DNA from: Lagopus muta
Lineage: Eukaryota; Chordata; Aves; Galliformes; Phasianidae
Reading direction: 5' to 3'
DNA length: 64,000 bases
Assembly: GCF_023343835.1 (NCBI RefSeq)
Contig: NC_064434.1
Location: 19,511,505-19,575,504, forward strand
Each line of letters begins with the position of its first letter. Within the stretch, counting starts at the first letter, position 1. Below the pieces are notes generated by a model, which was given only the letters and a program-made list of their open reading frames with translations, was not told the DNA's origin and did not search any database. The position numbers and the translations under genes were made by a program. Positions 12,727 to 27,498 of this stretch are shown here, in pieces.

Positions 12727-15700
12727 CTACAAAACAGAAAAACAAGGTGTCTGGCTATTGATCTCAGTAAAGATTTTCTCAAATATTTTCACAATTACAG
12801 CAATGATAACAAATGGTCCCTTAAGGATGAAAATAAAGTAAGAGAAAGGCAGATGTGGCACAATCAAATAATTCAATGATTGACAAAAGTGCAATGATTC
12901 TGTAGCAGCTGCACATAAATAAATAATCTAGGGGTTAGTTCTTTCCATTAGAAATGTCAGGGAACAATTCTGCCCTAACTTAGCAGCAGCTTCCACCTGC
13001 AGTGCTATTTTACAATCTATTTTTCCCTCATCAACACGTGCAGACACTTTTTGTGTGTGTGTGTGTGTAGGGGGGGGACTGTTCTGTAGAAGATGTAGGG
13101 ATTACAGAGTGACACAAGTAATAGAAAAAGAATCACAGAACTTCAGTTTGTCCACCTACAGACCTTTTAGATGTAGTCTAGCTGCTGTTACGAATGCAGG
13201 AAGGTAAAGTGGGCTTGAAAACCACACAGGAGTAAGTGTGCAGTTCGCAACCAATAGAGTTCACCTCCCCACCTCTTTTCCATTGAAATCTGGGGGAAAT
13301 GTGTCAAGCAGGAGCCTTCCAACTTCTTCATTGCATGGGAAACATTATTTGTGATGATAGCAGTAAATCGTTTTCGTAGGACCTCTTTCACCTTTAAAAA
13401 GTTACTCAGAAATATGTGCAAGAGTGATAGTATACATCTTTGTATGAATGAAATATATGAAATATGTGTTACAGTTACATGAAACTAGTCCAAATACCAC
13501 TTTTTTGTTTGTTGGTTTCTAATTAGTAGTGACAACAGGAGAGATCAAACACATGGAGACAAAATATCTTCTAGAAAGACAAGATGATCAGGCTCTCTCC
13601 TGGTGTTTATTTTAGATAATTTTAGATGGTTTGGCATGTTCTTTCTACATTGGCCAGCACTGACACAACACAAAGCTTCCCTCCTTGAAGGTAATTTGGA
13701 AATTTGCTCTTTTAAAGCATATAGATGAAACTTGTAGCATTATTTGGAAAAAACTTCATTCAGGCACACATGCTTAGCCTCCTCATTTCACAAATTTGCC
13801 AGAAGACCTGAGATGATTCAAGCCATCACCAAGCTGTAGCAATAGTTAGACTACTACCTCAATATTCAAAATGCAGTTGTTGTCTGGCAGAAATAATTCT
13901 TGTTAGGAATCAATCTTTCCGTAATTAAATAGCTTTGTTTCCCCTAGTCCTTTCTCTATCCACATATGTAACTTAATCATACATGTTGAAATTTCTCGGA
14001 TAAAACATTGTAAAAAAAATTTTGGCTTGACTGATTATCTCAGATTTCTGTGCTGATTACATTCAGAACACTTTTGAAAAGCTCCACTACAGTTGTTTTT
14101 ATCATCAGGATGCAACCCTTTTATTTTGAGAATACATTAGAAAATGACTGTTTTTCTTGAACAAGAAAGAGAATTTCAAACAGATGTTGATGATGCTCAT
14201 CATACAGAACAATAAAGGACATTAAATAGTTAATACAGTATGATAAAGAGCAATTATGTGATTTGGAAAATCACATAAAATAATTTTGAGTAATTCTCTA
14301 ATAAGTCCCCTTTGCTAAGCTGATGTGAAATGACAGAACGGGTAGCACCTGCATTGATTTCTTTCCCTACCTTCCCATGTTGATGAATGATGAAGTGCTG
14401 ATTGGTGACAATTTTAAATTACAAGTATGCATACATATATCTTTTATTATCCTCTTCTGAATAATTTCAACATTTTTCCCCTATGTTTCACCTTTTTCAT
14501 CTTAGGTTCAAGTTCTATAAGAACAAAGACAACCATAAAGACCATTAAACTCAATTTGCAGAAGACTAATTTAAACTTTTTAATCACACAAGAACTGACT
14601 TTACAGGGACATACTTCCTAAGACAAAATAGTTTAACACAACAGGATTTAGGAGAAAATCTGTAACATCTAATGTTATGAAGAACAACAGCAATTTTTAT
14701 TACGTAAAAGAGTGAGGACTCAAATTTAAGTTGATCTGTTTAAGTGGGAGTCCCTAAATGACTTTTATTTACCCTACGTACATCTTGAATTAGTTTACAA
14801 GTTATGAAGAAAGCATTAGTATTTGTTAATCCAGTATGCAAAGTCAAACTGCTACTGGATCATAAAAACTGTACATGCTCAACTGAATAACATCAGCATC
14901 CAACTATCTCCCATTCTCAAGACATTAAGTTTGAATTTTTCCATACTGTGGCCAATCTCCCTGGGCTAAGGATGGATTATAAAATCCTAAACGTTGTTGT
15001 AAAGCAAAAAAACATGGCAATGTTCCAACTTTTTTTTCTTTTCTTTCACCAGTGAAAGTAATCAAATACTGAAGTACTCTAGAATTCCCTCTTTTCTAAC
15101 GGTTATGCCATGAATTCACCAAACCACTGAATAAAGAGACAAGACCAAAATGGCCAAACTGGTTACAATCAATCTTTAAGTGATTTGTTGCAGAATCATT
15201 AAAAGAAATCAACACACACAATGTAGAGTGATTCACTTTTTTATAACATTAACACATCACATGAAATTGAACAAATGCAGTCATCCAAGAGGTGGAGTGA
15301 ATGTCTTTTCCTTACCTACTGTGTCACAAAAAAAAAAAAAAAAACAACCTCAAATGTCTTACTGTATCTGCATACATTAAATAGATAGATGCTCACCCGC
15401 AGGTTGCCCACAGAAAAATGGTCAACAGTTCATGATGTTTTATTTTGATCAGAAAAAAATATATTGAAAGAATGCTTACAAAACAAAATGAAAAAATACT
15501 GTTCTTGAAGGTAAACCAAGAATACAGAACAAATAATCAACTTCTGTGCATATTGTTTTGTACCACATTCCCCACACAAAGCTCCTCTGCATATAAATCA
15601 ACATTTTGCACAGAGTAGGGAAGTGTATCTAAACACACTTACCAAAGTTACATCCACAAGCACACCAGCAGCGTGGCTCACTATGTTATCACTGCCTACT

Positions 15701-16017
15701 CTATGACAAGCAAGGAATGGACCTCTTAAGGAGCTGAGGGTAAAGCTTCCATCCTACCTTAGCCAAGTGAAATTTCCAACTGCTTGCTCTGTTATCGTTT
15801 CAGGTAAAGACAGTATGTTTTGTTTCAGGCTAATTTCAGAATCATAAAACTTTTCCCCACCTGCAGCTCCAAATGCAGTTTCCATATCATTGCCTGGACA
15901 GAAAGCATGCTTACCAACACTAACAATGCAGACGTGGCTAGCATGCGTTCACTCACTCATGGCCCTATACTTGCTAGCAAGTAAAATTAAACTCTAGGTA
16001 GTGTTAAAGCTTCTGGT
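12727..16017. other. Unique intron sequence of the minus-strand gene model
   Basis: Between the 135-bp and 192-bp exons. No coding segment or recognisable repeat apart from the GT/G tract at 13052 and an A run at 15328-15344. Confidence 0.55.
13052..13077. repeat. (GT)8 followed by a G run
   Basis: A GT dinucleotide repeat at 13052-13068 is followed after one A by eight G residues at 13070-13077. A likely polymorphic site; no function inferred. Confidence 0.85.
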
Positions 16018-16400
16018 ATTTGTGGTGTGCTGGCCCCAGGTAGCAACCAAACTCCCAACTAGCTACTTGCTCCTCTCCCAGCAGGAGAGCAGGGTGGAGT
16101 GAGGGAACAGAAAGAGCAGGAGAGAGAAAGTTCCCAGGTCCAGATTAAAACAAGGACATCACTTATCAATTACTGCTGTGGGCAAACCAGACTTGGCTAA
16201 GATAAATTAATTTCCCGCCAGTTCATTTAAACATTATTTACAGGTTCAGGTATTTGGAAACAAACTGTCTTGCTGTGGGACTATTTTGGAACCAACTAGA
16301 GCTGGTTGTTCCCAGAATGGGGCAGCCACTTCTCACAGAGGTGATCCCTGCAGATGCTCTGCTACCAAAAACTTGCATCTTAAACAATCTTAAACTCTCT
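16018..16400 (-). mobile_element. LTR-like fragment of a bird endogenous retrovirus (ERV-L type)
   Basis: Two blocks resemble LTR sequence frequent in bird genomes: 16145-16215 (a run like catcacttatcaattactgc followed by gggcaaaccagacttggcta) and 16320-16385 (gccacttctcacagaggtga, then a stretch ending ctaccaaaaacttgc). The second reads as an LTR 5' part on the minus strand. The copy is diverged and shows no gag, pol or env sequence, target duplication or partner LTR, so it is a solo or partial remnant. Family assignment is from memory and the boundaries are approximate. Confidence 0.45.
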
Positions 16401-18156
16401 AGTAGAGCACTTCGCTGGAACTGAGAAAGCCTCAAAATGAAGTACTTTATTTCCACACAGTGAAACTAGTAGAACAAACAGAGGATGGATGATCAGTGGT
16501 CTGCTAAAACCTCTCACCATCTTTCCAAACAGTAGTCAAGAGGCATGTTAGCTGCACTTGACAACAGAAAATAACTCCTTGAAAACTCCCAACTATCACT
16601 TCTCCATGTGGAGAGAAGAGTTTATTTTCATAATAGATCCTTACGGAAAACCACAAGAAGACAGGGATGGATGCTGGATCAAATCCAAGGTCTGATTAGT
16701 CCAATGTTATGCCTTCTACAGAAGTCAGTAATCTTCAGATTAGCATTTACCATTTTACACCATCACAGTACATACAATCTTGACAAACATAAGGCTTGAA
16801 GGTCCCCTGTTTCCTTTAAAGCGTTTGCAGAGCCTTACTCTGAATTGAAGGCAAAGTGGCTGGGGAGCACACCCACACACTGCCAGGCAGCGAAAGAGCC
16901 CTGTGACTTGCGGATCTTATCTTCCCCTCCGAACACAAAGTCCTCTGGGGTACGCAGTTCTTCTCTTCTGAGAACCAGGCATCCAGGAAAGTCATCAGTC
17001 CATGGAACTGGAACATTAACTCTTTAATTCCCTGAGCTTTGCATGATGTTACAATATGGAATGTCGATAGCAAAAATCACAAAACCATGACAAGTTTTTA
17101 GCTCTTTTAGTTAGAACAATCTCAGGGACACAAAATATTGCATATCAGTTGCTGTTCATGTGGCTGCCCGTCACAGGATTGTTTTCAGTCTTACGTCAAA
17201 AACATTACCGTGCTGTCTGCAAAGGCAGAACCTTTTGCTTCAAGTTGTCAATAAAAGCAGAAAGTACAGTTCTTTTCTGCAGAGCAGTGCATAATTCCTG
17301 CAGCTTGACCTAGGCCTTCAGCAGGATTCCCTCTCTCCATACTAGATGTCATCTCAGGGAGAGAAAAGTGATGATGATAATAAGCAGCCTTGTAAAGTAT
17401 AGATGTTCACTTACCATTTTACTCAAGTGACAATTGTCATACACTAATGGAAGCTTTGTGCTATTTTGGTAGGTACAAAGTCTCTGCTTCAGGTGGGAAC
17501 TTGGCTTTCACAGTTATGGAACTCTTTTATGGAGAGCTAATTAACATCATTTACTATCACAATCTAATTGCTTTAGCCTGCTTAATATTTCTTAAGCGCC
17601 CAATCTTTCTAACTTAACTAATCCTAAAATAATTTTTCTCACCTGAGAATACCAGCATCCACTCCATTTCCCCTATTATCTGTGTTTTAGTGAACTGCAA
17701 GAGGAGAGTGACCCAAGCCAATTTTTGGGTTGCATTCCTTCCAGACACCCTCCACCATTTTCTACATAAAATGTAACTGAATGGTTTTTTAATATCTCAT
17801 TAGTTCATTATGCTATTTGCTATTGTAATATATTTTATTAGCACCAATAACTGGAAGGCAATACTGAAAAATTCTTCCACGCTTTGCTTCAGCTTTACAG
17901 TTTTGAAGATGTCTACTGTGCAGTTTTGAATGGTTTCCTTGTCTAACAAATAAGATGTCAAAGCGTATTATTTTACTCGAAATATCACAATTTACGTAGA
18001 TGCAAACAAAGCAATGAAAGAAAAAAAATAATTAAACATGTTGCCCTCCAGCTCAGAAAATCCCAAGGTTGTAAACCATTGAAGAACACTGTTGGGTAGC
18101 TGTACAGTATGCCTCCCTTACTGCAATACTGTTTTTGGCAATATCAGCTTAGATGG

Positions 18157-18330
18157 TATCACAGAATCACAGTGGTTGGAAGGGACCTCAACAGATCTTT
18201 GAGTCCAACTCCCCTGCTAAAGCAGGTACCCTACAATAGGTCACACAGATAGGTGTCCAGACAGGTCTTCAGCATCTTCATAGAAGGAGACTCCACAACC
18301 TCCTTGGGCAAAATCCTTCTTAATTTCTAG
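18157..18330 (-). mobile_element. CR1 LINE 3' end, antisense
   Basis: tatcacagaatcacagtggttggaagggacctc is the reverse complement of a CR1 tail, followed by ggtgtccagacaggtcttca and gaaggagactccacaacctc blocks. The homology fades after about 18330. Confidence 0.82.
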
Positions 18331-19254
18331 ATTAACCTTACCTTCCATTACAGGGTACACACTTGTCTTTAAACAGAAAAGGTTCACCATCCTCCGATGA
18401 TCAAAAAATGACGTTTTTCACTACGTTCCCAGATTTTTGGTAGAAGCTACATAATACAGGACTGCTCCCCATTCTTAGGTTGCAAACCATTTTGCCTCTG
18501 GCAGCACCCAACTCACTTCTTTCCAACCTCCATTTTGACACTACATGTCACCAGACATGTCATCATGTTGTCTTCATTAAATAGAGAAGAATCTAAGGCT
18601 AGGAGGCAGCTTTCTCTTCTTGAGTAATGGAAGTGATATAAAGTAAACTGAGTCATTACCGAAGTCTTTCCTAAGCATTCACTTTTCTATCTTTAAGATT
18701 TAATACTTTAAATAAATAAAATTAATCTTCAAGATTTGTTTTTGAATGAAAACTCTCCACCAACATCTGTTTCTTCTAGGCCCATAGCAGCTTGCACTAC
18801 TACAAAACTAACAAGATGAACTATCAGAAGCAGTTTTCTCTTCCATCCTGCCTCAATTCCTTTGAAGAAATAAGACTAATATATAACAATCTACACTTTG
18901 ATATCATGACCACCAGGCTTGTCAGGAGACTGGATGAGCACAAGGTTTCCCTAGGCATTTCACTACAGGGATAGTAATTGCCTACAGCTTAGCATAAATG
19001 GAAGGTATGGAACCAATTCCTACAACAGCTCCAGATAGTCTCCAGTGTGGAGACTGAACAAGCTGAACAGACTGGAAAAGGAAGAAGGCAACTGCTGGCC
19101 AGCATTATAATTTGTCCTCCACAGTGCACTATGGTAATAACTACACTTTTCAAAAAAATCAGGCATACTTATTCAATGGCAGCCATGGATTTGGTGGGAC
19201 AGACTCTCAAGCCTTTTCATCTGGTAATATTTTTTTGGAAAGATGAGTCCATCT

Positions 19255-19455
19255 GTAAAGTTCTGCCATCCCCAAAATGAAGTTGTTCTTTCTCATGCTC
19301 AGATAGAACTGCTTGTGGTACTCCTGTTTGTGCCCATTGCTCCTTGTCCTGCTGCTGAACACTACCAAAAACAGCTTGGCCCCATCCACTTGACACCTGC
19401 CTTTCAGGTAGTTACAAGCATCGGTAAGATCCCCTCCCAGCCTTCTTAACACTTC
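19255..19455 (-). mobile_element. CR1 LINE fragment, antisense, no 3' tail
   Basis: On the minus strand it reads like the CR1 region after the coding sequence: aagaaggctgggaggggatc, acctgaaaggcaggtgtcaa, gcagcaggacaaggagcaat, then a gagcatgagaaagaacaact block. It lacks the terminal octamers, so it is an internal fragment or the partner of the tail at 18157-18330 separated by later insertion or decay. Confidence 0.78.
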
Positions 19456-20475
19456 TAGCATATTCAGATCCATCAACAGAGAAGCCTGTAACTATAACAC
19501 TATTTTTCCTCTGTACTGACATCTTCAACTCCTAAAAATGCGAAGTACACCTTCCAGGGGGCTTTAGAATAGGACAGAGGTCTTTGTTGCAGCAATTCAT
19601 CATCTGTAATTATTTCTCAAAGACGTCTCTTTATTCAGCCCGCAGGCTCTCACATATTACCATTTTGCCTTATAATTTCTCTCATTCTAAATGCTGGTAG
19701 CTTATTTCTACTAACATATTTGCATTTCTTACACTTTTTAGGGCTATGTATTTATTTCACTGTAGATTGCAGCTTCCTTAGTATAATTAAGATTTCTTTC
19801 CACTGAATACTAGGCCTTATTATATTCTGATTTGTATTAAAAGCATGAATCCAATTTCTTTTTGAAGCTGACACAGGTGGAGGATGACATAAGAACTTCA
19901 TTAGCTCCCCTTTCCCCCAGCAGGTCATTATACAGCTACGTAAAAGGAAAAAAAAGAACAAAACACCAAGAAAGTGTTTTCAATTACTTTTCTTTCTTTT
20001 TTTTTTTTTTTTTTTTTTCTTTTGTGGTTAGCATAAATGACATCACCATTTGTAAATTTGGTTTAAAGCCCATTTCTAAATTAGTTTATTTCCTGATAGT
20101 ATCTCCAGTGGAATAACTGCAACAGCTATCAATGAAAACAAATGGTGAAACTTTGACTTCACATACTTTACTGAAGTCTGTAGGTTGAAAAAGTTTGAAG
20201 CAAGTATGCTCAGAGGACTAGGACACGTTAAAAGAAGAAAAGTACTTGGAAAAGAAAAAAGTAAGCATTTCCTCATCACTGTTTTTTTCCTTCACCTTGA
20301 TGGAAACTAAGATCTTCAGGAAGAAGTTTAGGTCAATAAAGATATATCCATTTTACATGGCCCAAAGCTGGAATGGAAAACTCACAAGAAGCAAGACACA
20401 AGAGAGCTCAAATTTATTTGTCTCAACACCTCCCACATGGGTGCTTTTCTTTCTTTCTTCTTCTTATTTTCTTTC

Positions 20476-20509
<34 letters not shown>

Positions 20510-21394
20510 ATCAAGAAAGGCTATATGATAGCTCATTTTATTGAAGATAGGACTTACTATTATGACTCAGTCTCAGTTTCATTACAATGTAAGTAGTAGA
20601 CATTCTTTGTCACATTAAAAAAAAAAAGATGAAAAAATAGGAATGCTTCCTTTCTCCTGGAACTGCTGTACAATCTATATTCTTTTGGGAAAAGCAATGA
20701 AAACAAAGCACAATAAAAAGTGAGAATGAAGTAGGGAAAAACCTTGATCTAGGAAAGCAAGAGAAAGAATACTTTCCAAAGTAGAATCTGACAGGTGAAT
20801 GGCAGTTTTAGAATTGTGACAAAAGAATGATCACTGTACACCAGTTAATATATATTAGGAAAAAGTTTGTACTGCTTAGAGTTTTCTGAAATCTGAAGAT
20901 TTGAGGTAATAATGAAACACTATATGATGAATATGGTAAGCTTCATTGTCTTGTATACATCTTTGATCATGACAAGAGAGAACATTTTGGTTAGATGTCT
21001 AAGAATTCATGTTGTATAAACAGGAGAATAAGGCTACCCAAAGTGTTAAGCTAGCACTTGCTCAATTATTTTCCCTAGTGCTGCAGATGTTGTATGAACA
21101 CACCTTTTAAAAACAAAGTCATTCCTGTCAATCAAGGTAATTAAAAAAATGCAACAGCACTAAATCTAAAAGGCCATGTCTATGATGCAATTAGTTAATT
21201 ACACTCACTGATTAAGTGATTATGTTATTACTGGGACTTATCTGAAACTAGTCCAGGAAACAAACATATATATCCATCAGAATAGAAGTAAACAAAATTT
21301 GAGGTTTTTCAATTCAGCTACAAGAGGCATTGAACTTACAGGCTCTCATACTGATAAGGTATTTCAGATGTAGTTCTCAAATCACTTTGTCATG

Positions 21395-23118
21395 GCTATC
21401 AGACAAAGTCTCCAGTGACTGGAAAAAGGGAAATACCGCTTCCATTTTCTTGAAGGGGAGAAGGGAAGACCTGGGAACCATAAGCCAGTGGGCATCGTGT
21501 CTGTGCCTGGAAAGACTGTGAAGCAGATCCTCCTGGAAGACAAGGTACACAATAAGATGAGATTGTTGGAAACAGTCAATGCACCTTCACCAAGGGCCAA
21601 TATTGCCCAACCAACCCAATGGCCTTCTACAATGGAAGGATGGCACTGGTGGACAAAGGAGGGACAAATGACCTCATCTATCTGGATTTGTGCAAGGCTT
21701 TTAAATAGTTCTGTACCACGTTCTTCTCTCTAAATTGGAGAGAGATGGATTTAAAGGTAAGAATACTTGGTGAATAAGGAATTGGTTGGATGATTGCAGC
21801 CAGAGGGTTGTGGCCAGTAGCTCTATGTCCAGGTGGGATTCAGTCACAGACCTGCAAGGATCTGTCTTGGGACTGGTACTCTTCAACATTCCCACAAACA
21901 GGGGGATTGAGAGCATGCTCAACAAGTTTGCCAGTGATAACAAGCTGAGAGGTACAGTTGACAAAGTAGATGGAAGGAAATGCAGAAGAACCTGGGTAAT
22001 CTTGAAAACCAGAATGAGGCTCAATAAGGTCAAATGCAAAACGTTGCAGTTGGGTCAGGGCAATCCCAGGTATATGCACAGACCCTGAGAAGAACTCAAG
22101 AGCAGCCCTGAAGAACTTGAGGGTACTGACAGACAAAATGTGAATAAATATAATCACTTCCTAGAGGTTCTTGGCAATACCAGGTAAAGTATTCATAGAC
22201 AGGCCAGTCATATACAGAAAGAGAAGTTAAACTCATCCCAGTGGTGAAGGGGATCTCTGGCTATGCAACACTCCTCAGGAAGCAGCATAGGTCCCAGAGA
22301 TGTTGTCCCTCCAGTGGCTGGCCCTTATATGAGCCCAGGGTGGCTCCAACCTGGGCCTACCCCTTCTGTTCATGTGGAGAGCACAGTCACACTGCCTGTG
22401 GCCAGCCATGCTCCTTCACAGGTGCTTAATTGCCAGTTCAAGCCATGACCCTTAAGGTAATGAAGCTGGACATGTGCCAGCAGCATGCTTTCACAGCAGG
22501 GAAGACAAACTGTATCCTGGGCTGTATTAAAATAAGGTGGCCAGCAGAACAAGGCAGACGATTGACCCCTTTATTCCACCCTCATGAGGCTCCATCTGGA
22601 ATATCTCATCCAGGCAGAGGGCTCCGAGCACAGGAAAGATGGAGAGCTGTTGGAGCAGATACAAAGGAGGGCCACAAAGATGATTGAAGATGGAGATGTC
22701 TCTCTCCAACCTTGCAACTCTGTGGTTCTGTGATTATGGAGAAAAACTGAGAGAACTCGACTTGTTCAGCTTGGAGAAGAGAATGCTCAAGGGACACCAC
22801 ACTGCAGCATTTTAAACATGAGGCAGACCAATTTTCTACACCAGCAGAGTGTGATAGGACAAGGGAAAATGGCTTTGAACTGAAAGAGGAGAGATATAGG
22901 TTACATGTCAGGAAGAAACTCTTTACTCAGAGGGTGTGAGACACTGGCACAGGCTGTACAGAGAAACTGTAGATGCCCATCCCTGGAGGTGCTCAAGGCC
23001 AGGGCTGGATGTGGCCCCAGGCAGCCTGAGCTGGTGGCTGGAAACCCTGCCCATGGCAGGGAGGTTGGAACTAAATGACCTTTAAGGTCTCTTCCAACAT
23101 AAGTCATTCTATGTTTCT
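21395..23118 (+). mobile_element. CR1 LINE, 1.7-kb sense copy with decayed reverse transcriptase
   Basis: A long sense CR1 copy beginning in the reverse-transcriptase coding region (gtgactggaaaaagggaaat, then the Pro-Gly-Lys block tgcctggaaagactgtgaag). The RT motif region reads GSVLGLVLFN followed by a decayed FADD box (FASDNKL). It continues through a C-terminal part resembling RRATKMI and ends with a full 3' tail near tcttccaacataagtcattc. Frameshifts and stops are frequent, so it is inactive. The Asp-Asp of the catalytic box is changed. ORFs in both strands here are fragments of this repeat. Confidence 0.85.
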
Positions 23119-25188
23119 AACCCACAGATCTTATTTCACAGTTGCCAGCAAGAGTCCACTTCTCTTTACATTCAAAAATAACAAGCAGCATAGGAAAAAA
23201 AGGCTGTGGAAAATTCTTTACCCTGAACTTAATCAGTAACAAGTCTGTATTGTAAGCACGTCCACTCACTTCAAGTTATGGTTAGAAGTTACAGTTGGTA
23301 GTAAGGAAATAGGAAGCAAGAATGCCTAAAATCAGAAAACAAAGTTTGACTCAATACCATCATTTTGACAGTGGCAGCTTAAGCACTACACCCCTCATTG
23401 TATAAGGGAGCAAGACACAACCTGTATTGTCATCAATGCATTAAAATTAATTTTCAAATGGATGGACAGTGCAAATGCTAACAGACAGCAGCTCAACTTG
23501 TCTCCAGATTGTCTCTCAGCCCTTTTCTAGAGGAAAAGCCCATTTTATGGAGTTGTTCTTACAGAAGGCATTTTCTGTTTCCTTTCTGAAGATAGTTAGT
23601 TTCCCCATAGCTGACTAGATTTAGGTTTAGAGCATGTTTACACATAGCTAAAGCTGGCATTTTCCACTCCAATTAGACCACTAGTACATACAATTAAATA
23701 AGCTATCTGTTAAATTGTTTTCAGTTGTCAGAGGAGCAGCAGATTTCTTTATGACATCTAAACTGTTTGGAGTGAAGATGCAGAAGAGTAAACATACATA
23801 TACAAGAACACTGGAAAAAGAAGGAATTGGTCAATCAGCAGCAAAGGAAAAAGAAAAACAAAAAAAAAAAACATTGCTAGGGGAACTGGAGACTAAACTA
23901 CAAGTCTGCTTCCATCAACAACTAAAATTACAGATATTAGATAGGCAGCCCACTCAATCTGAACATAGATGGGACATATTTACATTCTTTCCTCCCCCAA
24001 GCCCCATATCTCTACATTCTCCCTCAAACATATATCTGTCAGCTTGGAAATCTGGTTGAGCACTATTTCTACCATAGACAAGAGAGGTCATCGCCTTCTG
24101 TCAAGCATTCACTTCTGGATGCATTTGTCTCATTTGCAAAGTATAATAACACTACAGAAATAAAGCAGGTAACAAGAAGAATTTTAAACCCTTGAGATAA
24201 GACTGTGTGACAACACTTCATTTTATAATAATGGTATTTCCACTGCTCTTCACCTTATTCACAACAGACAGCTTTACATAACAATTAACAGCTAAAGTGA
24301 TGCTGAATTGCAGAATCAGTTTCTAAAGCTGCTTAGTTCATTGTGTACTGCTAGAGTTGATCTCATAAGTTTATGCACTTTGTCAGTTTGATCAACTAAA
24401 GGCCAGTGCTGATTGCACGTCTTTTTTCAAAAAGCTTTGTCTTCCAGGTGCTTCTGTCACAAGCCTAGACTTCCCAGAACATAATGGCTCTGGGAAGACA
24501 GGATTAGGCATAGCAGTCCAAGCATCCAAACTGATGATTTCTGAAACAGTACATGGTTGGCATTAACAACTTAAATGGGAAAAGTAAGATGGACAACAAC
24601 AAAAAGCCCCACACAGCTGTACTGAATTTTAATAGAAAATTCACATGTAGGATAACAGTACTGGGATATTTCACAGCTACATTCTACATCACACATTCAC
24701 ATTTTTATTCCAAGCATATGGATTAAATTGCATTTTTGTCTACTCTGATGGAATGATATAGTGCCCTTCTGCCCCTAATTAAAACTTAGGAATAATCATT
24801 TTTCTTCATTAACACTTGAAGAGGAGGAAACAAACATCAGGTAGGATGTCCCCAAAAGATTTCACACTGTCCAGATTCTTCATTTTTCACTTGGAAAGAG
24901 TGAAAAAAGTGAAACAGCATGCTTTATATATAAATACATATATATATTCCATACAAATATATATTGCATTTCACATGTATAGAATTATTCTTCAGCAACT
25001 TTTTAAATTTAGTTTTTATAAAGATACTAAACATTAAGCAGTAAATCCCAAGTCCTTTAAAAGGCAGCTATAATTCTGATCAAGAAAAACAGCAAAGACA
25101 AAAGAGGCTATTAAAAATCCAAATTGGCAGGTAACAGGACTCTAGCCAGAAGCATGTATATTGATTTTGAATATACACTATAAATGGT

Positions 25189-25220
25189 ATGGTAACTAAC
25201 TACTATGGTAAGTAACTACT
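25189..25220 (+). repeat. 16-bp tandem duplication
   Basis: atggtaactaactact is followed directly by atggtaagtaactact, one mismatch. Probably a replication-slippage duplication. Confidence 0.85.
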
Positions 25221-27453
25221 AAGATTTTAGAGCATAAAGAGAAGAAAGCAAGGAACCATATATGTCAAGAGAAACATCCTCTATGAAGTCAATCTTCGTT
25301 GCAGGTAGGTAGTTTTGACCCTAACAAGGGTCAGAAATGAACAAAACCCATTAAGGTACAACATTTAATATAGGCCATATTTCAGCAAGTCATTCTGAGA
25401 AATGCTTTCCCAGTCATTTGCCTGACAATTCTTTCAAGTAAAGCAAGTTTTTAAGCATTTTAAAATATTTACTACATTACTCAGAAACACATTCACAAGG
25501 TCAAGGAAAGGAAAATTAAGTCCTCTTTTTCGCATGAACTTTCATTTTTCCATTTGCTTTCTCTAATACTGCCACATAAAAAGGCTTAGGTGAATTACAT
25601 GCATGCCTTGATTTTAAAGGGTTTAACGTAACAAAGCAGGCTATCTAAAGCTTCCTTAACAATACATCGAAGCAGAATAAAACTTATTTTCTTGAATCCT
25701 CTAAAACTGAGGTATAGCTCGAGAAATAAAAGAATCTGGTTCCTCAAAGGAAAAAATGTTTAGGAATTCTTAATTAGTAATTCTATGGCTAAACAAACTC
25801 CTATTTTTGTTACATTCATTTACTCATTGAATACTGTAACAGAATCAGGAAAAAAATATCTTCTTTAGGAGGACAGAAATCCAAAGCAAAAATATTGGAC
25901 ATTGGTGGCTTTCTGCATTTTATTATTTATTTTTTTTTTTTAAAGTCCCTTTAAAAATATTTTGAGATGTAAATAACTATCCTCCCTCCTTGGAGTTCAG
26001 AAGAACAGGAATCCTCATGTTTTCTCCACACTATAGAGCTACCACCTTCTACAAGAAGATGTAAAAGTTGTTCAAAAGAGCAACATGTAGTCACAAAGGA
26101 CAGCATCCCTCAGAATCTTCATTTCACCTCCAACTATGCCATGTCTCACTGTAAGCTTCAGTTCCAGAACTGTGCATGAAAATTGATGGTAATTTCTGAT
26201 ACTAAACTTCATAATTAAAGTTTCTTTCAAGATTAAATGAGGACAAGTCATAAACACAGTTCCCAGTGTTCTGAATACTTAAGCACCCTTAACTTGAGCT
26301 CAAAAGAGGCACATAAATGCAAATATTCACAGGATCAAGTTCCAAAAGTACAATCTTAAAGTTTTATGGGCTAATAAATAACAACAATCTGGGAAGAAGG
26401 GTTAGCTTGTGCATATTGGTAATAGTATCTTCCCAATTTGAAAATAGCTGTTAAAGATAAATTGAATGTTGTGATTCACAGGAAAAACTGTTATTTAATG
26501 CTAGAAAATACTTGGATCTTAAATCATGTTCATTCTAAGAAAATCCTCAGTTTCTTATTGATGCCAAATTTTTTTCAGTATTTTTTTGTAGGCATAACAA
26601 TAACTTCCAAAGCTAGAAAGACGACAACAGCTAGGCACAAAAATACCCTCAGTTTCCATTACCCATCTTAAACTTCTGCTACTTAAATGATCATCTTTTC
26701 CATACGTAGCCCATAACCTCTGCGCTACAAGAAAGAAGTTACTTAAAACAGTACAAGACCAAAAACTTTGATCAACGTACCTATCTTTTTTCAAGGCTAC
26801 ACGGTCCATGGCCCCAATTCTTATAGCCCATCACTCAACATACACTTTCAGTGTTCAATGCCATAAAAAAACAATCACAACATGTAGATGATCATTTATG
26901 CAAGAGTTTTTATTAAAGTTGAACTAAACCATGGCCAGAAAAGAATGGCTAATGGCATTTACTTGCCTCCAATAGAAAATAAGCCCTGTTAATTTGCTGT
27001 TAAAGGACAGCCTCGTTGCTTTGCTGTGAGAATCCTAAATAAGGAGGTGTTTCTACTGCGTTATGCTCTCCCCACAAGTTGCATTGTACCTGTACTGGGA
27101 TTTTGGATCAAGAGCCTCTGTTTATATCTAGTGCCCAGAACTGCTTTCTTACAGTTAATGAAACAGAGGAGTTATACATCAAAAGGTCATCTAAGTTCTC
27201 CTTCTCACCTCCCACTTCAGTTGGAATCTGGGCAGAACCCGATTTTTAAGAACACACTTTACACAAATGGAAGCATTTTTGGCATCAGAAATTACACCAG
27301 TTACATTTATTCAATATTTTCATCATAGATAACAGGCTATTCATTACCTGCTTCCAAAGTACAATTATTTCCAAATTAATGATATTAAATATCATTTTAC
27401 AGCATAAGCTTAATGCTTTATCAGCCTCTCAAATAGTGCCACTCTGTAGAGAG

Positions 27454-27498
27454 AGTACTACAGAAAAGTACTACAGAAAAGTAGTACTTAAAGTACTG
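27454..27498 (+). repeat. 13-bp tandem duplication with palindromic edge
   Basis: agtactacagaaa occurs twice in a row and is followed by agtagtacttaaagtact, which can pair with itself. A short slippage product. Confidence 0.8.
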
